A stretch of 64,000 nucleotides of DNA from G963662655 sp963666875. GTDB lineage: Bacteria; Cloacimonadota; Cloacimonadia; Cloacimonadales; JAIOQZ01. Made by a program: the position numbers and the translations under genes. Shown here piece after piece: positions 1-8,618 of this stretch. The stretch spans positions 248,001 to 312,000 of the forward strand of contig CAXXPU010000014.1 in assembly GCA_963666875.2 (NCBI GenBank), in the 5' to 3' direction. Each line of letters opens with the position of its first letter. Positions within the stretch are counted from its first letter, which is position 1. The notes below the pieces were generated by a model. It was not told the DNA's origin. It saw nothing but the letters and a program-made list of their open reading frames with translations, and did not search any database.

Positions 1-510
1 GGGTCCGTTATTGTCTGACGGGCAATCGCCGTTGTAGGGGTAATCCTGATTCCAGGTTGTACTGATCAGCGGCGAGACATCGCGCGTAAAGCCGAATTCG
101 GAAAAATCGTTCGTGAGAATGCGATCCCAGGTCTCACGCGTCTGGTCGTTGTCGAGGTTCGCTTCGCGGATCGCCTCGATCTGACGGATGTAGGCATCGT
201 ACATCCAGTTTACACCCGGGTGGTTGCTCGCGTTCGGGGCATTATTGATTGTGGAATAGCCGAGAACAGGATATGCCGCGTCGTCTGCCGAAACCATGAC
301 GAAGCCTCCCTCGGAATAGTTGAATACATAGACGGTGGGATTCTGTTCATCAGGTCGCACGAACGAATCGCTGAGCGTCGTATTCAATCGACCACTGCGA
401 TTGACATACCAGTGGTCGGCGACCTCTCGTGCCGTCTGCATCGGAATTGTTTCGCTTCCGAGCGACGACAGGATCGCCAGCAAAATGAGGATTGGGACCA
501 TCGTTTTCAT
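1..510 (-). CDS. C10 family (streptopain-like) secreted cysteine protease, N-terminal part, cut by window edge
   Basis: This is the 5' part of a secreted papain-fold protease; the rest lies left of base 1. The start at 510 follows an AAGGAG site seven bases upstream (AAAGGAGAAAACACA). Residues 1-19 look like a signal peptide (MKTMVPILILLAILSS). The next 150 residues are the C10 propeptide region, with the FNYSEGGFVMVSADDAAYPVLGYS-type stretch shared almost word for word with the neighbouring gene at 716-3286. The catalytic Cys and His would lie outside the window. The pair is evidently a tandem duplication, and the upstream regions are also alike. The family degrades extracellular protein; the C-terminus cannot be seen, but a sorting domain like its neighbour's is expected. 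Confidence 0.85.
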   Translation of the reverse strand, partial: MKTMVPILILLAILSSLGSETIPMQTAREVADHWYVNRSGRLNTTLSDSFVRPDEQNPTVYVFNYSEGGFVMVSADDAAYPVLGYSTINNAPNASNHPGVNWMYDAYIRQIEAIREANLDNDQTRETWDRILTNDFSEFGFTRDVSPLISTTWNQDYPYNGDCPSDNNGP

Positions 511-561
511 TGTGTTTTCTCCTTTATCATGCATTATCACTTTATTTTTGCATTGTTTGTA

Positions 562-590
562 ATTATGAATTGCATATTGTATTCCGTCAA
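562..590 (-). promoter_or_regulatory. Probable sigma-70 promoter of the first C10 protease gene
   Basis: Read on the minus strand there is a -35 box TTGACG (585-590), a 17-base spacer and a -10 box CATAAT (562-567), about 50 bases before the start at 510. The stretch around the -35 box (CATATTGTNTTCCGTNAATG on the plus strand) is repeated upstream of the second C10 gene near 3346-3375, so it may also be a shared regulatory site. Confidence 0.55.
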
Positions 591-671
591 TGAAAAAAGA
601 TTGCCGGGGATAACGACCATGAGACCGTTTCAGTTTGTGGGTGTTTGGATCGGTTGGGACATACATGAAAA

Positions 672-706
672 TGGGGCAGACACAGTCTGGGAGGTCTGCC
701 CCTACA
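672..706. repeat. R1-type palindrome, possible terminator of the C10 gene
   Basis: GGGGCAGAC and GTCTGCCCC form a perfect 9-bp stem around an 11-base loop, just after the stop of the minus-strand C10 gene at 716. On the minus strand the stem is followed by ATTTTC. The sequence (TTCTGTAGG, then CCTCCCAGACTGTG) belongs to the R1 repeat family seen at 21462, 31639, 49512 and 54943. It may terminate transcription as well as being a repeat copy. The coordinates may be off by two bases. Confidence 0.6.
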
Positions 707-715
707 GAAGCAGAA

Positions 716-3286
716 CTATTTCAAAAGGATCATCTTTTTTGTCGATACGTATTCTCCCGCTTTCATCCTGTACAGGTAGATTCCGCTTCCGACGGATTTG
801 CCATGGTTGTCTTCACCTGTCCATTGTACGGAGTAATTGCCGCTGTCGCGACGTTCATCGACCAGTGTGCGGACAAGCTGCCCTTTCAGGTTGTAAACCT
901 CGATTGTCACTTCAGACGCCTTCTCGATAGAGAAATTGATCTGGGTGACAGGGTTGAACGGATTGGGATGATTGTCCATAAGGTTTGTCGTGATTCCAGA
1001 CACCTCTTCCGCGCTTGTCCACGTGATGTCGAGCATGTTGGATGGCATGGATTCGCTGCCGTCCTCATAAACCGCTGTTACGTAGTACGTTAGAAAACCG
1101 TTTGGCGGTTCGACGTCGGTGCAGGTAGTCTGACCGGGTATCCGGGTATCGATGACATTGTATTCGCGATAGATGTTGTACAGGATGAGAGCAGGTCGAT
1201 CGCGATCGGATTTCTCAAGCGGGGTCTCCATTGCAAGCTCCGGATAGCCCTCGCTCATGAATGTGTCGCTTGCATCGATTTCAGATGCGTCGTCCAGCCT
1301 CGTATCGTCTGACGGAGCTTCCCATTCCAGCATAACGCTGGTGGCATTGCCTGTCCATGACAGATTTTGTGGTGGCGGGTAGTTGCCCTCGACAAACGCG
1401 ATAGCGATATTCGAGTGAATCGATTCATCCGTGCTGTCGTAAACCGCTGTCATCGAATAAACGTATTCATCGTCGTCCAGTCCCAGATCGGTCCATGTGA
1501 AAACGTCCGTCGTATCGAATTCCTGTACCAGATCGCCGTCACGATAGATCCTGTATCCGAGATGAACATACTCATCACGGGCTGGTTCCTGCGCGAGTCT
1601 CAGCCCGTTGTCCGCCCATCCGTAGATGTTCCAGTTGAAGTCGAAAGCGGGGTAGGTCGTGCTCAGCGATGCCCAGTTACCCATGTTGACCAGGTCCCCT
1701 TTCCACGTAACGGCGGGACCCGAATCGCAACCGGCAGGATGACCTCCGTTTGTTACTATATGATAACCGAACCAGAGTTCCTCGGTGCTGAATATCTCGA
1801 TCGGCTCGTCCAGCGTTACCGTGTTCCAATGATTGACAACGAAGTTATCAACATCCTGATCCACGATCAGCATACCGGCATTGCCGTTGTTACCGTAAAC
1901 GCTGCCTCCGACCCAGACTCTAATCGAGTACTCGCAGTCACTATAACGCGGGAAGAAGGATACATCGGTAAGGGTGAGTCCGTTGAAGGGACCAAGATCA
2001 TCGGTATCAAACCGGATGGCGACGTCGAAAGTGAGGGGACTATTCGTACCGATACCGGTGTAGTTCGATCCGTTGTCCCAGCGCATTTCACTCGAATCTC
2101 CGACCGGCGCCAGCCAGTTAAGCTCGACATCCACGCCGTTGACAACGGTTGCGGTAAGGTTTTGGGGTGGCTGTCCACCGCAAGGGCCATCATACGGGTG
2201 GATATTGACAACCGCCTGCTGGCCGTAATTGAAGGTGTAGCTTCCGGGGCTCAAATCGTTCAAGTAGTAGTAACCGTCGTAGGAACCGCTCCACCCGAAA
2301 TTGAAGTGGAAAAACGCGATGCCCTGATGTCCGTCCATCACGAAGGCATGACCAGATTCTCCATACCCGCCATAAACGACCGGTCTTCCCATTTCCACTT
2401 CATTGATCAGCAGGGTATTCCATATCGAAACGGTAAAGTCGTATTTCTCCAGGTATTGCGTGTTGATCCGGTAATCGAACATGTAAGCCAGTGCGATTGC
2501 AATATTGCTCATTTGACTGCTTGATCCCATGGCTCCGTAATCCGTATTGATCGCAACACCGCAATGAAAGAGAGCCAGCGCGATATTGGGATCGTACTCG
2601 GTTATCGAAGCAGGCATCTCGCTCCAGTTGTAGGTGGCGTTTTCGAAATCGGCATACATGACGCCATAATCGTAATCCATATAGGTGTTCGATCCGACGC
2701 CATGCTCCGGGTGTTCCCAATAGCGCATAACCTGCCCCATCGCGGTGGCGCCGCAACCTGCCAGAGCGTGACCGCCGGGACCGTTAACATCTTCCGGGCA
2801 ATCACCGTTATAGGGGTAATTCTGGTTCCATGTGGTGGTCAACATAGGCTCCACGTCGCGCGTGAAATCGAATCCGGAAAAGTCGTCAGCGAGGATGCTG
2901 TCCCAGACTTCCCGCGTCTCGGCGTTGTCGCAGTTCGCTTCCCGGATTGCCTCGATCTGGTCAACATACGCTTCCTGCATCCAGATGGCACCCGGTTGAT
3001 TGTCAACGTCCGGAGCATGATTGTTCATCGAATAACCGAGAATGGGATACGCCGCGTCGTCCGCCGAGACCATGACGAAACCGCCTTCGGAATAGTTGAA
3101 GACATAGACTGCGGGATTCTGTTCATCCGGACGGGCAAACGAATCGCTGATGGTCGTGTTCGATCGACCACTGCGGTTGATATACCAATGATCTGCGACT
3201 TCCCGGGCTGCCGACATCGGAATCGTTTCGCATTCGAGGGCAGTCAGGAGCGACAAGATAACAAGGATCGGTAAAAGCATTTTCAT
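716..3286 (-). CDS. Secreted C10 family cysteine protease with FN3-like modules and C-terminal sorting domain
   Basis: A streptopain-type protease of 857 residues. The start at 3286 is preferred over the longer frame (3385) because it gives a GGAG site eight bases upstream and a clean signal peptide. The order is: signal peptide (1-20), propeptide (about 25-125), catalytic domain with Cys178 in AGCGATAMG and His313 in ESGHAFVMDG, then a QNLTATV fibronectin-like module, a beta-rich region, a second PQNLSWTG module, and a final FlgD-like sorting module (HPNPFNPVTQINFSI to MKAGEYVSTKKMILLK). Both catalytic residues are present, so it is probably active. It is likely exported and anchored or released by a type IX-like route; that route is inferred from the family. 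The truncated gene at 1-510 is its close paralogue. Confidence 0.93.
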   Translation of the reverse strand: MKMLLPILVILSLLTALECETIPMSAAREVADHWYINRSGRSNTTISDSFARPDEQNPAVYVFNYSEGGFVMVSADDAAYPILGYSMNNHAPDVDNQPGAIWMQEAYVDQIEAIREANCDNAETREVWDSILADDFSGFDFTRDVEPMLTTTWNQNYPYNGDCPEDVNGPGGHALAGCGATAMGQVMRYWEHPEHGVGSNTYMDYDYGVMYADFENATYNWSEMPASITEYDPNIALALFHCGVAINTDYGAMGSSSQMSNIAIALAYMFDYRINTQYLEKYDFTVSIWNTLLINEVEMGRPVVYGGYGESGHAFVMDGHQGIAFFHFNFGWSGSYDGYYYLNDLSPGSYTFNYGQQAVVNIHPYDGPCGGQPPQNLTATVVNGVDVELNWLAPVGDSSEMRWDNGSNYTGIGTNSPLTFDVAIRFDTDDLGPFNGLTLTDVSFFPRYSDCEYSIRVWVGGSVYGNNGNAGMLIVDQDVDNFVVNHWNTVTLDEPIEIFSTEELWFGYHIVTNGGHPAGCDSGPAVTWKGDLVNMGNWASLSTTYPAFDFNWNIYGWADNGLRLAQEPARDEYVHLGYRIYRDGDLVQEFDTTDVFTWTDLGLDDDEYVYSMTAVYDSTDESIHSNIAIAFVEGNYPPPQNLSWTGNATSVMLEWEAPSDDTRLDDASEIDASDTFMSEGYPELAMETPLEKSDRDRPALILYNIYREYNVIDTRIPGQTTCTDVEPPNGFLTYYVTAVYEDGSESMPSNMLDITWTSAEEVSGITTNLMDNHPNPFNPVTQINFSIEKASEVTIEVYNLKGQLVRTLVDERRDSGNYSVQWTGEDNHGKSVGSGIYLYRMKAGEYVSTKKMILLK

Positions 3287-3409
3287 GATGTTGTCTCCAT
3301 TATCGCGTTTAATTACTTCGTGTGTATATATTTTGACGTCACGCCATGCATATTGTGTTCCGTTAATGAAAAAAGTGTACATCATATTGCTGCAACAATG
3401 AAAACCGGA

Positions 3410-3448
3410 TAAAAAAAAGGGGAACCCCTCTCGGGGGTGAGAGGGGTT
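3410..3448 (-). terminator. Rho-independent terminator of the XRE/S24 gene
   Basis: On the minus strand AACCCCTCT pairs with AGAGGGGTT around an eight-base loop, followed by CCCC and a run of eight T. It begins about 38 bases after the stop at 3486. Confidence 0.85.
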
Positions 3449-3485
3449 TGGCGATACATTTACCAGGGTATGTATTCGGTACAGA

Positions 3486-4151
3486 TCAAAATCTGCGTAT
3501 AATCGTTTTCAATTCTCCGATCAGATGAATGTCGCGGACGTTTTCCGGATTGACCATGATCGTCTCCATTTCCTGATTGATCGGAATCAGAAGGATCATC
3601 CCGGTGTCGGAATTCATCTGCAAGCGTTTGAGCGTGATCTCGCCCTCGAGCCGCACCGCGACGATCTTCCTGTCGGCGCGATTCCAGTCGCTTGTCTTCT
3701 TGATGAAGACGACATCTTCGTGTGTGACGGTCGGGTGCATGCTCTGGCCGTTGACGCGGAAGACGAAGTAATCTCTCGGTGCGTTGTTGACCAGGCTGGA
3801 CGATACGAAGAGGCTTCCCAGCGGTTCGTCGTTGAGCGCTTCCACCGGCTCGCCGGCAGCGATTTCGGCGACGATCGGCATCTCGATCAGATCCATATCT
3901 TCACCCGGGAATTCCGTGACGTTACTCGTCGTCTCATGGCTTTCACCGGTGGCGAGCCAGTCGAAATCGACCCTGAAATAGTCGGCGAGTTCACTGAGTA
4001 TCTTGATGCTGGGCTGGTGAAGTCCCCGCTCGTAGCGCGAGAGGTTCGACTTGGATATCCCGGTCGCTTTGGCGATGCCGGAGATCGTGTCGCCGGCTTC
4101 TTTTCTCAGCTTCCTCAGCCGTATTCCGATTTCGATCGCTTCGTTATTCAT
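3486..4151 (-). CDS. XRE-family repressor with S24 (LexA-like) self-cleavage domain
   Basis: A 221-residue DNA-binding repressor of the phage CI/LexA-like class. The start at 4151 has AAGGAG seven bases upstream, better than the longer frame from 4181. Residues 7-65 are a helix-turn-helix of the XRE type (ISGIAKATGISKSNLSRYERG). Residues 90-215 are an S24 peptidase-like domain with the catalytic pair Ser137 (NGQSMHP) and Lys175 (EITLKRL), and an Ala-Gly cleavage candidate at 99-100. Such proteins cut themselves when RecA filaments form or when similar stress occurs, and so release their targets. No phage genes adjoin it, so it may be a host stress regulator. Two palindromes just upstream (4192-4238) suggest autoregulation. 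Confidence 0.9.
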   Translation of the reverse strand: MNNEAIEIGIRLRKLRKEAGDTISGIAKATGISKSNLSRYERGLHQPSIKILSELADYFRVDFDWLATGESHETTSNVTEFPGEDMDLIEMPIVAEIAAGEPVEALNDEPLGSLFVSSSLVNNAPRDYFVFRVNGQSMHPTVTHEDVVFIKKTSDWNRADRKIVAVRLEGEITLKRLQMNSDTGMILLIPINQEMETIMVNPENVRDIHLIGELKTIIRRF

Positions 4152-4191
4152 AGATGCTCCTTGTTGATTCAGGCAAGTCACGCGCCAATGG

Positions 4192-4238
4192 TTGCATATA
4201 TGGAATTGTGCGTCAAGAAAAAAGTTGCAATAATGGAA
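4192..4238. promoter_or_regulatory. Twin operator palindromes upstream of the XRE/S24 gene
   Basis: Two 14-base sites, TTGCATATATGGAA (4192-4205) and TTGCAATAATGGAA (4225-4238), share 12 of 14 bases. The first is a near-perfect palindrome (TTSCATATATGSAA). Their centres are 33 bases apart, about three helical turns, as expected for cooperative binding of repressor dimers. A TTGACG -35-like box on the minus strand (4211-4216) lies between them. Binding by the adjacent repressor is inferred. Confidence 0.65.
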
Positions 4239-4329
4239 CTTTTCATTAGGAGAGAGGAGGAGTACCGCTCGGAGATCGGCAGCTACATTGAAGAGAAAGC
4301 GCGTGACCTCCGGGCGAGCATCCTTATAT

Positions 4330-4366
4330 CTCCCTCGCCCATTTATGGGAGAGGGTCGGGGTGAGG
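4330..4366. repeat. R7 repeat: hairpin of the type CCCTCGCCCAT...ATGGGAGAGGG
   Basis: A GC-rich imperfect palindrome (CTCCCTCGCCCAT / ATGGGAGAGGG, then TCGGGGTGAGGG) lies between the helicase stop (4403) and the repressor gene. Palindromes of this style are common intergenic repeats in many bacterial genomes. It may help end transcription of the helicase operon. The preceding 60 bases (GGCAGCTAC ... GGGCGAGCATCC) share pieces with 25803-25830, so this is mosaic repeat DNA. Confidence 0.5.
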
Positions 4367-4402
4367 GTATTCAATAACAAACCAACATCCGGCTTGGAAG
4401 CA

Positions 4403-6700
4403 TCACCAAAATCGGTTCAGCAGGCTCTTTACATCCTTCGAGTCGCGTACCGGTCGGTAATTTTTCCACAGTGTCGGGAAGAGGTCGAGATAGCGGCGGT
4501 GGGTGAAACGCTCGTCGATGAGGAAGATCACGCCCTTGTCGTTTTCGGTGCGGATCACGCGACCGGCAGCCTGAAGAACCCTGCCCATCCCGGGAAACAT
4601 GTAAGCGTACAGGAAACCGGAGCTGTCCTTTTCGTTGTAATAATCGCGGATCAGATCGAGTCGGGAATTGATCTGCGGCAGCCCCACGCCAACGATGATC
4701 GCGCCGACAAGCCGGTCGCCAACAAGGTCGATTCCTTCTCCGAATACGCCGCCCATCACGCAGAACCCGATCCGTGTGACATCGGGTTCACTGGTGAAGC
4801 GCGCCAGGAATTCATCTCGCGCTGCTTCACTCAAGCCCGATTCCTGCACGATGATCTCGGCGTCCGGAAGTTCGATCAATTCCAGCACCGTTCGCATGTA
4901 TTGGTAGGACGGGAAGTAGGCGATGTAGTTACCTCTGCGGCACTCGATCGCGGCGTGGATCATCTCCGCCACGTCCCGTGCGGATTGATCGCGCAGCTTC
5001 CAGGTGGTGGGAATACGGTTTGCGACCAGCACTGCCACATTTTTTCGCGGGAACGGCGATTCGAGTTGCAGACTGCCGTCTTCCGGTGAAGCTGCGAGTA
5101 TATCCATATAGTATTCGATCGGGCTGAGGGTCGCGGAGAAGATAACCGCGGAAACGCTCTTCTGCAGCGCTTTTCCGAGCAGGAATGACGGATCGAGGCA
5201 GTACAGCATGACCGTCAGCTCGTCGCGCTGCTTTTCGCAGAGTGTGAGGTAGCGCTCGTCGAACAGCTCCGAGGTGCGCACAAATGCAAGGCTGGTGAAA
5301 TAGAAATCGAGTATGTCCAGTCGCACCTCCGATTTCCGGTGAACGACCAGCCACCGTTCCATCTGCGCGATGCAGTGCTTCAGGAGTGCGAGGATTTCTC
5401 CGGGCGGTTCCGGTTCGGCGATAGCGTCTTTTCCTTCGGCTTCCATCGACTTTCTTGTTTCCAGAAGAAGCTTGTTCAGGGCCTTGAGCGTATCGGCGAT
5501 ATCGGGGGCCGTATCTTTCACCGTTCGTCGAAGCGTCAGGATATCCTTTTTAGAAAGCGAGGCGGAGTACATGTCACGGGCTCGGTCGGGCAGGTTGTGC
5601 GCCTCGTCGATGAGGAACAGGTAGGGATCGCTGGATTCGAGAAAGAACCGCCTGAGATAGACGCGCGGATCGAACACGTAATTATAGTCGCAGATCACCG
5701 CGTCCGCCCACAAGGAGACCTCCAGCGAGAACTCGAACGGGCACACACGATGCCTTCGCGCAACCTCCTCGATGGTCGCGCGGTCGAGTTTGTCATATCG
5801 ATGCGTGTCCTCGAGGGCTTGCCGCAGTCGGTCGAAGTAACCTTCCGCGTAAGGGCATTCTTCCGGTACGCAGGCGCTTCCAGGCTGGAAGCAAATCTTG
5901 TCTTTCGCGGTAAGGGTCAGCGACTTGAATTTCAGTCCGCGATTGCGCAGGATGTCGAATGTGTTTTCCGCGACGGCGCGTCCTGTGGTCTTGGCGGTGA
6001 GGTAGAAGAGTTTTGCATAGCGGGAGCAGGCCTTGACCGCGGGGAAGATGGTGCCCATCGTCTTGCCGATGCCCGTGGGCGCTTGCACGTAAAGCCTCGT
6101 CCCGGAATTGATCGCGCGCCATACGCCGACGGCGAGTTCGCGTTGACCGTTTCGGTAGCCGTCGAAGGGGAATTCGAGTATTTCGGCAGATTTGAGCTTT
6201 TCGATCTCCCATTCGGTGCGGAGCTTTGCCCAGCCTGCGTAGGATTCGAGGATATTCAAGCAGAAGTCTTCCAGCTCATCGCGGGTGTAGGTATTGCGAA
6301 TCTCGCGTGTTTCTTGGGTGTCGAGTTGCAGGTAGGTAAGTTGGACGGCGATCGCATCCAGATTCTGCTCCAGTGCGATCATCCAGGCATAAAACTCCGC
6401 CTGTGCCCAGTGCATCGGGTGACCTTCCGACGGGAGCTCTCCGTAGGTGGTCTTGATTTCGTCGATAACCGGGCCCTCGAAGATGCCGTCGATGCGACCC
6501 TGCACCTCGATGTCCAGTCCGTCGATGTGAATAAGGCGTGAGACTGAGACCTCGCTGCGGTAGTTCTCCGGACGGGATTTCTGCACGCGTCGATGTCCCT
6601 TCGTGCCCTCGACGGGACGAGCAGGGGAGGTGAATTCGTAACGATAATCACCCGATCGAAGAACAAATTCGATCAGGTTGCGGACGGAGATGCGAATCAA
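4403..6700 (-). CDS. PD-(D/E)XK nuclease fused to XPD/DinG-type Fe-S helicase
   Basis: A 765-residue superfamily 2 DNA helicase with an N-terminal nuclease-like domain. Residues 60-130 carry a PD-(D/E)XK core (GRIDG at 68-72, IDEIKT at 79-84, then an AQAEFYAWM helix), like the RecB/Cas4 nuclease fold. The helicase has Walker A APTGIGKT (207-214), four Cys for an Fe-S cluster (270, 277, 282, 320), the DEAH box (365-368), and late motifs such as GVFGEGIDL and QAAGRVIR. XPD/DinG enzymes unwind DNA 5' to 3' in repair or R-loop removal. It is the last gene of a minus-strand operon, three bases after the small gene at 6704-6898. It is not a CRISPR type IV Csf4 context, since no csf genes adjoin it. 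Confidence 0.9.
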   Translation of the reverse strand: MIRISVRNLIEFVLRSGDYRYEFTSPARPVEGTKGHRRVQKSRPENYRSEVSVSRLIHIDGLDIEVQGRIDGIFEGPVIDEIKTTYGELPSEGHPMHWAQAEFYAWMIALEQNLDAIAVQLTYLQLDTQETREIRNTYTRDELEDFCLNILESYAGWAKLRTEWEIEKLKSAEILEFPFDGYRNGQRELAVGVWRAINSGTRLYVQAPTGIGKTMGTIFPAVKACSRYAKLFYLTAKTTGRAVAENTFDILRNRGLKFKSLTLTAKDKICFQPGSACVPEECPYAEGYFDRLRQALEDTHRYDKLDRATIEEVARRHRVCPFEFSLEVSLWADAVICDYNYVFDPRVYLRRFFLESSDPYLFLIDEAHNLPDRARDMYSASLSKKDILTLRRTVKDTAPDIADTLKALNKLLLETRKSMEAEGKDAIAEPEPPGEILALLKHCIAQMERWLVVHRKSEVRLDILDFYFTSLAFVRTSELFDERYLTLCEKQRDELTVMLYCLDPSFLLGKALQKSVSAVIFSATLSPIEYYMDILAASPEDGSLQLESPFPRKNVAVLVANRIPTTWKLRDQSARDVAEMIHAAIECRRGNYIAYFPSYQYMRTVLELIELPDAEIIVQESGLSEAARDEFLARFTSEPDVTRIGFCVMGGVFGEGIDLVGDRLVGAIIVGVGLPQINSRLDLIRDYYNEKDSSGFLYAYMFPGMGRVLQAAGRVIRTENDKGVIFLIDERFTHRRYLDLFPTLWKNYRPVRDSKDVKSLLNRFW

Positions 6701-6703
6701 GCG

Positions 6704-6898
6704 CTATTGTCCGAAGTATCCGGTCTTGACGATGTCTCCCGTTTCGGTGTCGATGATGATGTATGCGGGATATTGCTTGGTTCCGGTGGCGGAAACCTGA
6801 TATTTACCGGTGTCGCCGGATGTTCCGCTTCCCATCAGCACGAACAGCAGGCAGGCGGCGAGAAATCCGATGAGGTAGTCTTTCCAGTGTTTCTTCAT
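6704..6898 (-). CDS. Small single-pass membrane protein, unknown
   Basis: A 64-residue protein with one hydrophobic helix (residues 9-25, LIGFLAACLLFVLMGSG) and a short outer tail ending IIIDTETGDIVKTGYFGQ. A Cys at position 16 inside the helix is not a clear lipobox. It sits in an operon between the PPC-domain gene (14 bases upstream) and the nuclease-helicase (3 bases downstream). It has a good GGAGACAACC-type site before the start. I do not recognise the family. The tail, with a D-T-E-T-G-D motif, looks like a small beta-hairpin domain. Confidence 0.7.
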   Translation of the reverse strand: MKKHWKDYLIGFLAACLLFVLMGSGTSGDTGKYQVSATGTKQYPAYIIIDTETGDIVKTGYFGQ

Positions 6899-6911
6899 GG
6901 TTGTCTCCTTG

Positions 6912-7334
6912 TTATTTCAGATCGAAGATATTTAGTCCGATGTTGTCGTTGAATGCGCGTCCCACCTCGCCTTCGATGGTCTGGATGAATACTTCGCAGG
7001 TAGCGCTGACGATCGCCCTTTCGAGGTGACCACCGTGCATGTCGTGGTTCTCGTCTCCGACACCGATGTGCAGGTGAAGATAGACGCGATTGTCCATGAC
7101 GGTCACATTTCCGGAAAGGGCGATGATTTCGAAATTCCCGCTCATATCCTGCGCGCTGTAGGTTTTTGTCGCCGGATCGAATAATCCGATGCGGACTTCG
7201 TTCACAGCGCCGATCGCGGTTACCGTCCCCAACCTGATATCGTTGGTTTCGCAATAGCTCAGGATCGAAGCGACCACTTCCTCGCCGGGATCGAGCCGGA
7301 GTATATGGTAATTGCCAAGATGTTTGGATTTCAT
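6912..7334 (-). CDS. PPC/DUF296 domain protein
   Basis: A 140-residue single-domain protein of the PPC (plant and prokaryote conserved, DUF296) family. The mark is the central metal-binding stretch HLHIGVGDENHDMHGGHL (residues about 87-104), with several His placed for a bound metal, and the early GTVTAIGAVNEVRIGLFD strand. Length is normal for the bacterial family, which forms trimers and whose role is mostly unknown; in plants the domain accompanies AT-hooks in DNA-binding proteins. It has a GGGAG site upstream and is the first gene of a minus-strand operon with the membrane peptide and helicase. It is transcribed divergently from the LVIVD lipoprotein gene at 7522. Confidence 0.88.
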   Translation of the reverse strand: MKSKHLGNYHILRLDPGEEVVASILSYCETNDIRLGTVTAIGAVNEVRIGLFDPATKTYSAQDMSGNFEIIALSGNVTVMDNRVYLHLHIGVGDENHDMHGGHLERAIVSATCEVFIQTIEGEVGRAFNDNIGLNIFDLK

Positions 7335-7521
7335 AGTAAACTCCCGATTCTATTTGGGTAAAGCCTAAGAAAGCGTGAAGGGATGGCAAGCAGAATTTTG
7401 TCGTGACCGGGACGCTCCCGATCATGCGATAATCGACTGGGATCGTTTCACAGTTGACATATTTCGGAATGTTTCTTGCATTGATCCAAACCAAAAAATA
7501 ACGTCATCCCGGAGGACGAAC

Positions 7522-8592
7522 ATGTTCATTAAACGTATGATTCTGATAACGATCGTAGCTATCATGATCCTTTCCTGTGCCGAGAAGAAAGATCCGGTAT
7601 CGCCTGAAGTGCAGGATGCCATTATCGAAATAACTCAAACCATTCCCATTACGGGTGATCCGAAAACCATCGATATCACGGAAGATCGTATCTATGTTGC
7701 GGAAGACCAGAACGGTTTTTCGATCTACGATCGCCATACGTATCAGCTTATCACAAGTTGCCAGGAACTCATCGGTCTCAGCACAAGCCTGAGCAGCGTC
7801 AAACATGTGGCGGCGCTCGAATCGCTCGATCTCCTGTGTGTTTACAATACCGCAGGCGCCGACGAGATCTTGCTGGCGGATATGTCGGTAGTCGATTCAT
7901 TGAAAAAAGTCTTCCAGATGATTGGCGGGACAAGCAGTATCACGAGCTTGAAGGTCATCGAGAATCCAGGCGATTTCCCGGACTATTCCGATGCTGAGTC
8001 CGTTGTGGTTTGGACGGTGGACAATGTCCTCGAGTATGCATTGATCGATCACGACTACGGTGGAATGGAAGGCGTGTTCCTGAAGCTTTATCAGACATCG
8101 TACGATTGCGTCGGCGATGCGAACAACTTCGCCATGGACGACGAGTACTTCTATGTGACCGCCGAGCAGGTGGGATTCTACATTTTTGACCGAGCATCAA
8201 AAGAAATAGTCGGCTGGTGTGATACAACGGGTGAAGCGCTCGACCTCGCCATCAATGGCGATTACGTCTATATTGCCAGTCGTCAGGACGGCGTCGAGGT
8301 AATCGATTTCTCCGACAAGACGGCGCCTTATCTCATTCCCGACGCCGGCTACAACCCTTCCTATGGCTACGCTTATTCAGTAGATGTATATGCTGATTAC
8401 CTGTTTGCCGCTGTCGGCGGTGGCGGATTGTACGTGTTCGATATTTCGGATCCGGCAGCCCCCGTACTGGTACAGCGTGTCATGATGTCCGAAATAGGCT
8501 ATTGCCGCGAAGTAACCGTCTTCGACGGTAAGCTTTACGCCGTTTCCAGGGATAACGGGATCGTCGTGTTGTCCATAAATACGAACAACTAA
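7522..8592 (+). CDS. LVIVD-repeat beta-propeller lipoprotein
   Basis: A 356-residue exported lipoprotein. The start at 7522 is chosen because GGAGG lies six bases upstream and the product begins with a lipoprotein signal (MFIKRMILITIVAIMILSC, lipid Cys near 19); the longer frame has neither. The rest is made of repeats around a DxxYVAxxxxGFxIxD pattern: RIYVAEDQNGFSIYD, EYFYVTAEQVGFYIFD, DYVYIASRQDGVEVID and YLFAAVGGGGLYVFDISD. These are LVIVD-type blades, expected to form a beta-propeller on the cell surface or in the periplasm. The large C25 gene follows 26 bases later on the same strand, so the two may be cotranscribed. The ligand is unknown. Confidence 0.88.
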   Translation: MFIKRMILITIVAIMILSCAEKKDPVSPEVQDAIIEITQTIPITGDPKTIDITEDRIYVAEDQNGFSIYDRHTYQLITSCQELIGLSTSLSSVKHVAALESLDLLCVYNTAGADEILLADMSVVDSLKKVFQMIGGTSSITSLKVIENPGDFPDYSDAESVVVWTVDNVLEYALIDHDYGGMEGVFLKLYQTSYDCVGDANNFAMDDEYFYVTAEQVGFYIFDRASKEIVGWCDTTGEALDLAINGDYVYIASRQDGVEVIDFSDKTAPYLIPDAGYNPSYGYAYSVDVYADYLFAAVGGGGLYVFDISDPAAPVLVQRVMMSEIGYCREVTVFDGKLYAVSRDNGIVVLSINTNN

Positions 8593-8618
8593 CCCTAACA
8601 CAGAAACTGGAGCAGATC

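Noticed and set aside
4403..6700. Helicase as Csf4/DinG of a type IV CRISPR system
   Set aside because: No csf genes and no repeat-spacer array in the window; the N-terminal nuclease domain also differs from Csf4.
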